A stretch of DNA of 6,014 nucleotides from positions 1 through 6,014 of the forward strand of contig NYYF01000019.1 in NCBI GenBank assembly GCA_002686675.1. The letters run 5' to 3'. This DNA comes from Fidelibacterota bacterium (lineage in GTDB: Bacteria; Marinisomatota; Marinisomatia; Marinisomatales; UBA8229). The notes below the pieces were generated by a model that was not told where the DNA came from, did no database searches, and was given only the letters and a program-made list of their open reading frames with translations. A program made the position numbers and the translations under genes. Positions 1 through 5,927 of this stretch are shown here, one piece after another. Within the stretch, counting starts at the first letter, position 1. Each line of letters opens with the position of its first letter.

Positions 1-552
1 GGGCCCTCACCTGAATCCGATCAAAAACATCTTCCTCCAAAACCTTCTCGCTCTTTGAGGTCTATTCTCACTAAAATTTTACCAATCGTGATTGTCTGGT
101 TTTTTGCCATTATTATCTTTCACAAAATCTATCAGGTTCCTGAAAACACAGACTTTAGTGAACAAAATATTATTAATGGAACAAATTATATTTCAGAAGA
201 AAAATTGCTTTCGGATTATAAACTGGAAAAATCTGATGAAAAAGCAATTTCATCTATATCAACTAAGATAACATCACCTTTCTCTCTCAAGATAATTCCG
301 TCTCAGAGCGTTGAGTGTTTGGTAAAAGAAGACACCCTACCTTCTCAGAATTTCGTAAAAAAATCTGGTGAGGTGAGCACTTTTCTCATTGAAAGGAGGT
401 TGGATATATTGCTTAATCATACTCTAGGAATAAAAGTTACTCTAAATGGAGAGCCATTGGATGATATTGCTTCCCATCCATATCCTCTCAGGATAACTCT
501 TTTGTCCGACCCACCTATATTGGGAACAAAGTACTACCTCCCTATCGATTAA
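1..552 (+). CDS. RodZ-like single-pass membrane protein, C-terminal part (5' end outside the window)
   Basis: The frame is open from the first base to the TAA at 550-552, giving at least 183 residues. A TTG at 55-57 could be read as a start, but the upstream codons encode a proline- and lysine-rich stretch (about residues 1-18) that looks like a cytoplasmic linker, so I infer that the gene begins before the window. A hydrophobic helix spans about residues 26-40 (IVIVWFFAIII), followed by a polar, low-complexity linker to about residue 92. A compact beta-rich C-terminal domain then runs over about residues 93-170. Its pattern, with KKSGEVSTFLIERRLDILL followed by GIKVTLNGEPLDDI, resembles the C-terminal DUF4115 domain of RodZ (charged G-E, F, then V-x-L-N-G). 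RodZ links MreB to the elongation machinery and normally has an N-terminal helix-turn-helix, which would lie upstream. The conserved tryptophan usually seen in the first strands is not evident, so the family call is tentative. An unrelated membrane-anchored protein remains possible. A terminator separates it from mraZ. Confidence 0.5.
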   Translation, partial: GPSPESDQKHLPPKPSRSLRSILTKILPIVIVWFFAIIIFHKIYQVPENTDFSEQNIINGTNYISEEKLLSDYKLEKSDEKAISSISTKITSPFSLKIIPSQSVECLVKEDTLPSQNFVKKSGEVSTFLIERRLDILLNHTLGIKVTLNGEPLDDIASHPYPLRITLLSDPPILGTKYYLPID

Positions 553-593
553 CCTTATTCCTTAATTCCAGAACTATTTAATCAGTAATCTGA

Positions 594-625
594 CTACTCC
601 AAATATTAATCGGAGTAGATTTTTT
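594..625 (+). terminator. Rho-independent terminator after the RodZ-like gene
   Basis: CTACTCC at 594-600 pairs perfectly with GGAGTAG at 612-618 around an 11-base AT-rich loop, and six T residues follow at 620-625. It lies 41 bases after the stop codon of the upstream gene. A smaller hairpin (TCAG 582-585 with CTGA 590-593) sits just before it. The stem is only 7 bp but has four G-C pairs. It would isolate the upstream transcript from the mraZ operon. Confidence 0.72.
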
Positions 626-649
626 CATATATTACTGTCCGATTTACAT

Positions 650-681
650 TTTCTATTTACATAAGATTTCTATTTATATAA
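650..681. repeat. Imperfect tandem repeat upstream of the mraZ promoter
   Basis: TTTCTATTTACATAA (650-664) and TTTCTATTTATATAA (667-681) match at 14 of 15 positions and are separated by two bases, giving a 17-base period. The pair lies in a very AT-rich stretch just upstream of the -35 element at 700. It could serve as an RNA polymerase UP-type element, a bent DNA segment or a regulator site, or it could simply reflect low sequence complexity. The sequence alone does not decide. Confidence 0.45.
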
Positions 682-699
682 ATATTTATTAAAAAACTA

Positions 700-728
700 T
701 TGACATATGTGGGGGATATGATTAGAAT
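700..728 (+). promoter_or_regulatory. Sigma-70-type promoter of the mraZ operon
   Basis: A perfect -35 hexamer TTGACA (700-705) is followed by a 17-base spacer and TAGAAT (723-728), which matches the -10 consensus TATAAT at five of six positions. The DNA upstream (about 661-699) is almost pure A/T, as expected of an UP element. The predicted transcript start is near 735, leaving a leader of about 36 bases before the mraZ ATG at 771. It is the only strong promoter-like sequence I found in the gap between the terminator and mraZ, and it probably drives the whole cluster. Confidence 0.8.
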
Positions 729-746
729 TGTGGGTAGCTGTGGGTA
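708..746 (+). promoter_or_regulatory. Putative MraZ operator: three TGTGGG boxes
   Basis: TGTGGG occurs at 708-713, 729-734 and 739-744; the last two extend to identical TGTGGGTA. The core TGGGN elements at 731-735 and 741-745 are separated by exactly five bases, the arrangement known for MraZ sites in Escherichia coli (TGGGN direct repeats with 5-base spacers). The first box lies 21 bases upstream of the second, about two helical turns, so all three would face the same side of the DNA. Box 1 sits in the promoter spacer and boxes 2 and 3 cover the predicted transcript start, which fits repression by MraZ, encoded by the first gene downstream. Binding is inferred from the motif and position. 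Confidence 0.72.
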
Positions 747-765
747 ATTTTCCCTTTCTAATCAT
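718..765. repeat. Perfect 10-bp inverted repeat spanning the mraZ control region
   Basis: ATGATTAGAA at 718-727 is the exact reverse complement of TTCTAATCAT at 756-765. The left arm overlaps the -10 element (723-728), the 28-base interval holds two of the MraZ boxes, and the right arm ends five bases before the mraZ ATG. With a transcript start near 735 the left arm would not be in the mRNA, so any role would be as DNA (a split operator) unless transcription also enters from upstream. Function is unknown. Confidence 0.6.
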
Positions 766-770
766 GCACA

Positions 771-1235
771 ATGACAATTAGTAAAAATACATTCACAGGA
801 GAATACTCCTATTCGCTTGATGCAAAAGGACGGATAAACATTCCAGCCAAGTTCCGTCAGAGTTTATCAAAAAATAATGACAATACCTTTGTGGCCACAC
901 GAGGGTTAGATACCTGCATTTGGGTTTATCCCATCATTATCTGGCAAAAAATTGAAACCGAGTTGAAAAATTTATCTGCCCTTTCTGCTATTAATCGAAG
1001 TTTTATTCGAAATGCCGTTCGATACGCAGCAATTACCCCTTATGATAAACAGGGACGCATTCTATTAACCCCCTCTTTAATACAATATGCAAAACTTGAA
1101 AAAGAAGCAATAATTATTGGAATGGTAAATAAAATCGAAATTTGGAATCCAAAAACATTACATGAAACAGATAAACAAAATTTAAAACTTGATCCGAGCA
1201 CCTTTGAAGACCTTGCGGAAAAAATTATTCTCTAA
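771..1235 (+). CDS. mraZ: Transcriptional regulator MraZ
   Basis: This is a DNA-binding protein of the SpoVT/AbrB-like fold, made of two tandem swapped-hairpin domains and known in other bacteria to control the dcw operon from its own promoter. The first copy of the signature is at residues 10-29 (GEYSYSLDAKGRINIPAKFR). The second is at about 90-108, with DKQGRILLTPSLIQYAKL. The family's D-x-K/Q-G-R core is intact in both. At 154 residues it is close to the usual length of about 145-150. The extra residues are a six- or seven-residue N-terminal extension (MTISKNT) before the normal start of the family. An in-frame TAA at 759-761 rules out an earlier start, and no ATG, GTG or TTG codon follows before the conserved motif, so ATG 771 is well supported. 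No Shine-Dalgarno sequence precedes it. It is the first gene of the operon, overlaps rsmH by one base (TAATG), and has MraZ-type boxes in its promoter. Confidence 0.95.
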   Translation: MTISKNTFTGEYSYSLDAKGRINIPAKFRQSLSKNNDNTFVATRGLDTCIWVYPIIIWQKIETELKNLSALSAINRSFIRNAVRYAAITPYDKQGRILLTPSLIQYAKLEKEAIIIGMVNKIEIWNPKTLHETDKQNLKLDPSTFEDLAEKIIL

Positions 1236-2128
1236 TGAATCTAAAGCAGGATTCCGAACCTCAGCATATTCCTGTTATGGTGTCGGAAGTTCTGTCTTAT
1301 CTAAATATCTGTCCCGATGGCATCTATTTCGATGGAACTATCGGTCTTGGAGGGCACACCAAACATATCCTCTCCCGTTTGAACCAAAAAGGGAAACTAA
1401 TAGGAATTGATCGTGACGGGGAGGCACTGGAAATATGTAGAACAAATCTTCAGAATTTTTCCTCTTCTATGCTCCTCCTTCAAACTTCCTTCGAAATTAT
1501 CTCAGATATCCTTAACCAACAACAAATACCTGCAGTGAACGGTATTTTGTTAGACTTAGGACTTTCTTCATTTCAGCTTGATTCCAATAACCGTGGATTC
1601 TCCTTTGCAAAATCTGGTCCCCTCGATATGCGTTTCGACTCATCATATTCCAAAACAGTATCGGATCTTATACAAGATTCAAGCACAGAGGAATTAGCAT
1701 TGATAATTCGAGATTTTGGAGAGGAACGGCATGCAAAGAGAATAGCAAAAACAATCAAAAGAGGGGAAACTATTCGGACTGTGGAAGATTTGGTAGAAGT
1801 AATCCGGCGAACTACTCCCCCTGCTCATCGAAATCGAACTTTTGCAAGAGTTTTTCAAGCATTTCGAATTGCTGTAAATCAAGAGTTAGATAGATTAAAA
1901 ACTTTTTTAAACAATTTTATCGATTGTCTTACTGTAGGAGGACGGATCGTCATTATTAGCTACCACTCTCTTGAAGACAGACTCGTTAAGCACGCATTTA
2001 AAAACCTAAGTCTAAATAATCGCCTCTCTATTCACACAAAAAAACCGTTGACACCATCCGAAGATGAATGTTTTGTAAACAGACGATCTAAGAGTGCAAA
2101 ACTTAGATCCGGTGAAAGGATATCATAA
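1235..2128 (+). CDS. rsmH: 16S rRNA (cytosine(1402)-N(4))-methyltransferase RsmH
   Basis: RsmH (formerly MraW) uses S-adenosylmethionine to methylate N4 of C1402 in the decoding centre of 16S rRNA, in the cytoplasm. HIPVMVSEVLSYL at residues 11-23 is the typical N-terminal motif. FDGTIGLGGHT (32-42) is the cofactor-binding glycine loop, and GIDRDGEAL (57-65) carries the acidic residue expected to bind the ribose. DLGLSSFQLD (107-116) and GPLDMRFD (128-135) are catalytic-region signatures. RTFARVFQAFRIAVNQEL (201-218) and ISYHSLEDRLVK (241-252) complete the family pattern. The C-terminal AKLRSGER (288-295) differs slightly from the common AKLRxAER. The 297 residues are near the usual length of about 310. 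The ATG overlaps the mraZ stop by one base and has no strong ribosome binding site, so its translation is probably coupled to mraZ. Its position between mraZ and ftsL is standard for the dcw cluster. Confidence 0.97.
   Translation: MNLKQDSEPQHIPVMVSEVLSYLNICPDGIYFDGTIGLGGHTKHILSRLNQKGKLIGIDRDGEALEICRTNLQNFSSSMLLLQTSFEIISDILNQQQIPAVNGILLDLGLSSFQLDSNNRGFSFAKSGPLDMRFDSSYSKTVSDLIQDSSTEELALIIRDFGEERHAKRIAKTIKRGETIRTVEDLVEVIRRTTPPAHRNRTFARVFQAFRIAVNQELDRLKTFLNNFIDCLTVGGRIVIISYHSLEDRLVKHAFKNLSLNNRLSIHTKKPLTPSEDECFVNRRSKSAKLRSGERIS
2116..2120 (+). promoter_or_regulatory. Ribosome binding site of ftsL
   Basis: AAGGA lies inside the end of rsmH, seven bases before the ATG at 2128. It is the clearest Shine-Dalgarno sequence in the window. 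It supports this start and shows that the organism does use anti-SD pairing, even though mraZ lacks such a site. Confidence 0.65.
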
Positions 2129-2463
2129 TGGGAAAAAGGAAAAAGAACCGGCTTTCTAAAAAACAAAGGGAAATCTTTCAAACTCTTATATTCTTCGGAA
2201 TAACCATTTTCTCTATTGTCGGCTTAATCACGTACCTCTGGGTTTATACTGAAATCGATGGAACCTTGGTTGCAATTGAGATTCAAAATTCAACTGTAAA
2301 TCAACTTACAAATGATATAAAAGAACTCACTAATAATATCGAAACGCTTTCCCGTATTGACAATATATCAATTCGTGCTCGAGATGAACTGGGGATGGTT
2401 TCTGCCCAAGCAGAGTCCATTTTTGTTTATACAAATCCTTATCGGAAAAGAAATGATGACTAA
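2128..2463 (+). CDS. ftsL: Cell division protein FtsL-like
   Basis: This is a 111-residue bitopic membrane protein with a basic cytoplasmic tail (residues 2-14, rich in K and R), one membrane helix at about 18-40, and a polar segment at about 44-78 with heptad-like spacing of I, L and V that is probably a coiled coil. The C-terminal ARDELGMVSAQAESIFV (84-100) matches the 'A..LGM..P....I..V' ending common to FtsL proteins. FtsL forms a complex with FtsB and FtsQ at the septum and activates the FtsW-FtsI synthase. FtsL sequences diverge widely, so the call rests on topology, length, the C-terminal motif and above all the position between rsmH and ftsI. A DivIC/FtsB-type septum initiator is the main alternative. 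The ATG overlaps the rsmH stop by one base and follows a good ribosome binding site. The 3' end overlaps the start of ftsI by 11 bases. Confidence 0.85.
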   Translation: MGKRKKNRLSKKQREIFQTLIFFGITIFSIVGLITYLWVYTEIDGTLVAIEIQNSTVNQLTNDIKELTNNIETLSRIDNISIRARDELGMVSAQAESIFVYTNPYRKRNDD

Positions 2464-4435
2464 AACCTATTTAAAATTCCGCCCAAGAATTACTGTTATT
2501 TCCTTATTGGTAATTCTTAGCTGGGCAGGTCTTTCTGCACGCTTCTTCCAAATCCAGGTGTTAAATGGCAACACATATCGCACCCAGGGAAAAAAACAAG
2601 GAGAGGCTCAAAAAACTCTCCTCGCTAATAGGGGCAATATTTTCGACAGAAAAAACACTCCTCTGACACGAAATATCATTCATTACAATTTAGCTGTCCA
2701 TCCTTCGAAAATTCAGGACAAAATGTCCTTGGCTGAAACCATTCATAATTGTACGAACCGGCCGATTGAACGCTACACGAAAATGATGAATACTGGAAAA
2801 AGTTTTGTGTATCTAGAAAGAAACCTCAGTAAGGAAACTTGTAGCAATCTCATAAAAAATCCAGTTGCAGGATTAATTCTGGAACGGAAAACACGCAGAA
2901 GCTACACCCATGGGCGCATTGCTGCGCAAATCATTGGATGTACCGATGTGGATGATAAAGGTCTCACCGGAATTGAGAAAAAATTTGATCACCTTCTCAA
3001 AGGAACTTCTGGCTGGATCATTAAACAAAGGAATGGCCTTGGAGATTTGAATCCAAAAAACAGCTTTCCGACAAAACCTCCTATAAATGGTTCCAATATT
3101 CAACTTACAATTGATCTTGATTATCAATGCATCCTTCAGGAGGAATTGGCACGAAGGATGGAACAAACTGGTGCAGTTGGTGCAACTGGATTACTGATGA
3201 ATCCCCACACTGGTGCTATTCTTGCAATGGCTTCGCTCCCTGATTTTGATCCTAATCATCCCGAAAATTCCAAAACAGAATACCAAAAAATCAAATCTAT
3301 CACGGATCAGTTTGAACCGGGATCCACTTTCAAGATCGTCGCGGCTACTGCTGCAGTAGAATTAAAAACAGTTTCTCCTGAACAAGAATTTAACTGTGAG
3401 AATGGAAGTTATTTATACAATAACCTCTTAATTATTGACCACGAAGAATTTGGCCTGCTCAATTTTTCTCAAATTGTGGCAAACTCAAGTAATATAGGAA
3501 TTATCAAAATTTCAGAAACTCTAGGTCAAAACAATCTCTACCGGTTTGCCCGGCAATACGGTTTTGGGTCATTAACAAACATTAACCTCATGGGTGAAGT
3601 TAGCGGGACACTTCGTAAAACCCAAGACTGGAGCAGAATATCGCTTGCACAAATTTCCAGGGGATACGAAGTAGGGGTAACCGCCATACAATTAGCTTCA
3701 GCTTTTGCTACCGTCGCCAATGGAGGTTTCCTGATCAGACCCATTGTAATCAATCAAATCATTGACAACAAAGGAAATCGTAGATATTCGGAACAATCGG
3801 AAATCATCCGAAAAGTTGCTTCACCTGATGCGATGAATACCTTAAAAGAGATGCTCGTCAAAACTGTTGAGAGCGGAACCGGTATTGAAGCAAGAATACC
3901 CGGCTGGAATGTTGCAGGGAAAACTGGTACTGCACAAAAGTTTATAGATGGAAAATATTCCACAACAAAGTTCGTTTCCAACTTTGTTGGATTTTTCCCA
4001 GCTGACAACCCTCAATTACTAGGTCTTATCCTTTTTGATGAACCAAAAATTGGCTATCATTGGGGAGGTGTAGGTGCAGCACCTACATTCAAAAAAATCA
4101 TGGAAAGGATCATCAATATTGATGATTCAATCAAAAGGAAAAAAAGACCCACACAACCTGATAAAGAAAAATCCTTTCTAGTCAATAACTCTTCACCCAT
4201 CCTCGTGAACAGTAAAGTGAATATACCGATGCCTTTACGAAAGGATCAGATTGTACATACTGATAAAATAATCATACCAGATGTTCGGAATATGAGTTTG
4301 CTAAAAGCAATGAATACTCTCCGAAAAAATGGATTGAGAACCAAAATAGATGGTTCAGGAAAAGTAATTTGGCAAAGCCCCAAGCCTGGAACAAAAATCA
4401 CTGCTGGCTCTATATGTTCTATAGGACTTAAGTGA
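2453..4435 (+). CDS. ftsI: Septal peptidoglycan transpeptidase FtsI (class B PBP) with PASTA domain
   Basis: This 660-residue protein cross-links septal peptidoglycan in the periplasm as partner of FtsW. A membrane anchor spans about residues 13-32. The PBP dimerisation region begins with RGNIFDR (60-66) and includes GCTDVDDKGLTGIE (162-175), the usual pedestal motif. The transpeptidase domain (about 240-555) has all three active-site motifs: STFK with the nucleophile S291 and K294, SSN at 345-347, and KTG at 490-492 within VAGKTGTAQK, typical of FtsI. A basic, low-complexity linker (about 555-605) leads to one C-terminal PASTA domain (about 606-660: IPDVRNMSLLKAMNTL, then QSPKPGT). The frame is open upstream to an ATG at 2357, which would put 32 unlikely residues before the basic tail and membrane helix. 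I prefer ATG 2453, or the adjacent ATG 2456, because GGAAAAG (2444-2450) sits just upstream and the anchor is then N-terminal as usual. The spacing (two or five bases) slightly favours 2456. The elongation PBP2 is less likely given the PASTA domain and context. Confidence 0.95.
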   Translation: MMTKTYLKFRPRITVISLLVILSWAGLSARFFQIQVLNGNTYRTQGKKQGEAQKTLLANRGNIFDRKNTPLTRNIIHYNLAVHPSKIQDKMSLAETIHNCTNRPIERYTKMMNTGKSFVYLERNLSKETCSNLIKNPVAGLILERKTRRSYTHGRIAAQIIGCTDVDDKGLTGIEKKFDHLLKGTSGWIIKQRNGLGDLNPKNSFPTKPPINGSNIQLTIDLDYQCILQEELARRMEQTGAVGATGLLMNPHTGAILAMASLPDFDPNHPENSKTEYQKIKSITDQFEPGSTFKIVAATAAVELKTVSPEQEFNCENGSYLYNNLLIIDHEEFGLLNFSQIVANSSNIGIIKISETLGQNNLYRFARQYGFGSLTNINLMGEVSGTLRKTQDWSRISLAQISRGYEVGVTAIQLASAFATVANGGFLIRPIVINQIIDNKGNRRYSEQSEIIRKVASPDAMNTLKEMLVKTVESGTGIEARIPGWNVAGKTGTAQKFIDGKYSTTKFVSNFVGFFPADNPQLLGLILFDEPKIGYHWGGVGAAPTFKKIMERIINIDDSIKRKKRPTQPDKEKSFLVNNSSPILVNSKVNIPMPLRKDQIVHTDKIIIPDVRNMSLLKAMNTLRKNGLRTKIDGSGKVIWQSPKPGTKITAGSICSIGLK

Positions 4436-4436
4436 G

Positions 4437-5927
4437 ATGAAACAAAACAAAATTATGCCATCATTGAAAGAAAAACCATTAAACCAATTACTTACGGGAC
4501 TAACCCAGCTAGATGTTAGTCGCAAATTTTTAGACGCTTCTATTTCTGGAATATCATTACATGCTGGATCCGTTTGCAATGGGAATATTTTTGTCGCTAT
4601 TCCAGGAAACAAGTTTGACGGACATGATTTCATCTCCGAAGCAGTGAAGAATGGAGCTGCAGCAATTATCTCCAATGGAAGAGATCTTGGTGAACTATCC
4701 ATACCTCAGATCAGGGTAGCAAACCCGCGACGAGCTGCCTCATGGGTAGCTTCGGAATTTTTTGACCATCCATCCAGGGAATTAACCATAATTGGCATCA
4801 CCGGTACCAATGGTAAAACATCTACAGCAACTTTGATGGCTTCCATTCTTGATGCAGCCGGATATAAAACTGCCCAAATGGGTACACTTGGACTCATTGC
4901 ACAAGGGAATTATCTCCGGAAAAAAACTCTGACCACCCTTGATCAGGTTACGCTTCATAAATCCCTTTTTGATTTGAAGAAAGATGGTTTTACCCACGTA
5001 GTAATGGAAGTCTCATCCCATGCCCTCCAACAATGCCGGGTCACTGATGTTGATTTTAATATTGCTGCATTCACTAACCTGACCCCAGAACATTTGGACT
5101 ATCACGGAAATATGGAAGAGTATTACCATGCCAAAGCGAAACTATTTAAAATGCTGCCGATCACAGCAACTGCTGTTATCAACAATGATGACATCTATGG
5201 GGAAAAAATTATTTCTGAAAGTTCTACTCCAGTTCTCACAACGTCAATCTCTGCAAAAGAAAATGTTCATTATTCTTCTTTTGAGTCAACGCTTAACGGA
5301 ATCACAGGAGACATTAAAGCCGGTGATCACTCCTATAAAATACAATCATCCTTAATTGGTTCATTCAACCTGGAAAATATCCTTACTGCAGTTGGAATAG
5401 CCCACGCAATGGGTATTCCTCCCCATTTCGTCACTAAAGGAATTGATTCCTGCAAGTTCATTCCAGGCCGGATGGAAATGTTCAAAACCCCGTCTGGAGG
5501 AACAGTAATTATCGATTATGCCCACACACCCGACGCCTACGAAAAAGTGTTAGGAACCATTTGTAAAATGTCAAAAGGAAAAATGACAGTTATTTTTGGT
5601 GCTGGGGGAGATAGGGACGTATCCAAACGGCCAACCATGGCAGCGATTGCTGAAAAATTTGCGGAACAGTGTTTTATTACCCCAGATAATCCACGATTTG
5701 ATGATCCCCAAGCCATACAAGCAGATATTGTAAAAGGTTTCACTCGAAAGTGTTATACAGTTTTCAGTGACCGGGGAAAAGCTATTCGTGCTGCCTTAAC
5801 TGATTTAAAAAAGAATGATATCCTCGCAGTACTAGGAAAAGGGAGAGAAAATTATCAGGAAATCCGGGGTGAAAAAATTCCATATTCAGATATAAAAATT
5901 ATTCAAGAATTCTGCGATGAGAATTAA
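4437..5927 (+). CDS. murE: UDP-MurNAc-tripeptide synthetase MurE (meso-diaminopimelate-adding)
   Basis: This cytoplasmic Mur ligase adds the third stem residue to UDP-MurNAc-L-Ala-D-Glu using ATP. The N-terminal UDP-binding domain covers about residues 1-110. The ATP-binding P-loop is GITGTNGKTST (120-130). The central domain contains MEVSSHALQQCRV (190-202), FTNLTPEHLDYHGNMEEYYH (212-231) and the probable carbamoylated lysine K233. GSFNLENILTAVG (308-320), FIPGRMEMF (341-349), IIDYAHTPDA (358-367) and FGAGGDRDVSKRPTM (387-401) follow. DNPR at 417-420 is the established signature for meso-diaminopimelate selection, in contrast to lysine-type enzymes. At 496 residues the length is normal. Two motif departures are noted: TTLD at 166-169, where TTPD is usual, and GKGRE at 467-471, where GKGHE is usual. 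The ATG follows the ftsI stop by one base; AGGA at 4423-4426, ten bases upstream, is a weak ribosome binding site. A second ATG at 4455 has no site before it. Confidence 0.97.
   Translation: MKQNKIMPSLKEKPLNQLLTGLTQLDVSRKFLDASISGISLHAGSVCNGNIFVAIPGNKFDGHDFISEAVKNGAAAIISNGRDLGELSIPQIRVANPRRAASWVASEFFDHPSRELTIIGITGTNGKTSTATLMASILDAAGYKTAQMGTLGLIAQGNYLRKKTLTTLDQVTLHKSLFDLKKDGFTHVVMEVSSHALQQCRVTDVDFNIAAFTNLTPEHLDYHGNMEEYYHAKAKLFKMLPITATAVINNDDIYGEKIISESSTPVLTTSISAKENVHYSSFESTLNGITGDIKAGDHSYKIQSSLIGSFNLENILTAVGIAHAMGIPPHFVTKGIDSCKFIPGRMEMFKTPSGGTVIIDYAHTPDAYEKVLGTICKMSKGKMTVIFGAGGDRDVSKRPTMAAIAEKFAEQCFITPDNPRFDDPQAIQADIVKGFTRKCYTVFSDRGKAIRAALTDLKKNDILAVLGKGRENYQEIRGEKIPYSDIKIIQEFCDEN

Noticed and set aside
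55..57. TTG as the true start of the first gene.
   Set aside because: The frame stays open with protein-like, proline-rich codons to the left edge, and no ribosome binding site precedes the TTG.
742..754. Short hairpin-like GGGTAATTTTCCC in the mraZ leader.
   Set aside because: Only three G-C pairs with an adjacent mismatch; too weak to call a structure, and its GGG is already explained as part of an MraZ box.
764..781. A five-codon upstream reading frame (ATG at 764, TAG at 779-781) overlapping the mraZ start.
   Set aside because: It has no ribosome binding site and is short enough to arise by chance; nothing else points to a leader peptide.
1189..1410. A 73-codon + strand frame across the mraZ/rsmH junction.
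   Set aside because: It overlaps two confidently identified genes in another frame and its product has no recognisable motif.
2357..2452. An in-frame ATG 32 codons upstream of the chosen ftsI start, giving a 692-residue protein.
   Set aside because: It would overlap ftsL by over 100 bases, has no clear ribosome binding site, and puts an aromatic-rich stretch before the normal basic tail and membrane anchor.
2873..5743. Several minus-strand open frames of 60 to 115 codons inside ftsI and murE.
   Set aside because: They lie opposite conserved coding sequence, show no domain-like features, and are best explained as shadows of the sense genes.
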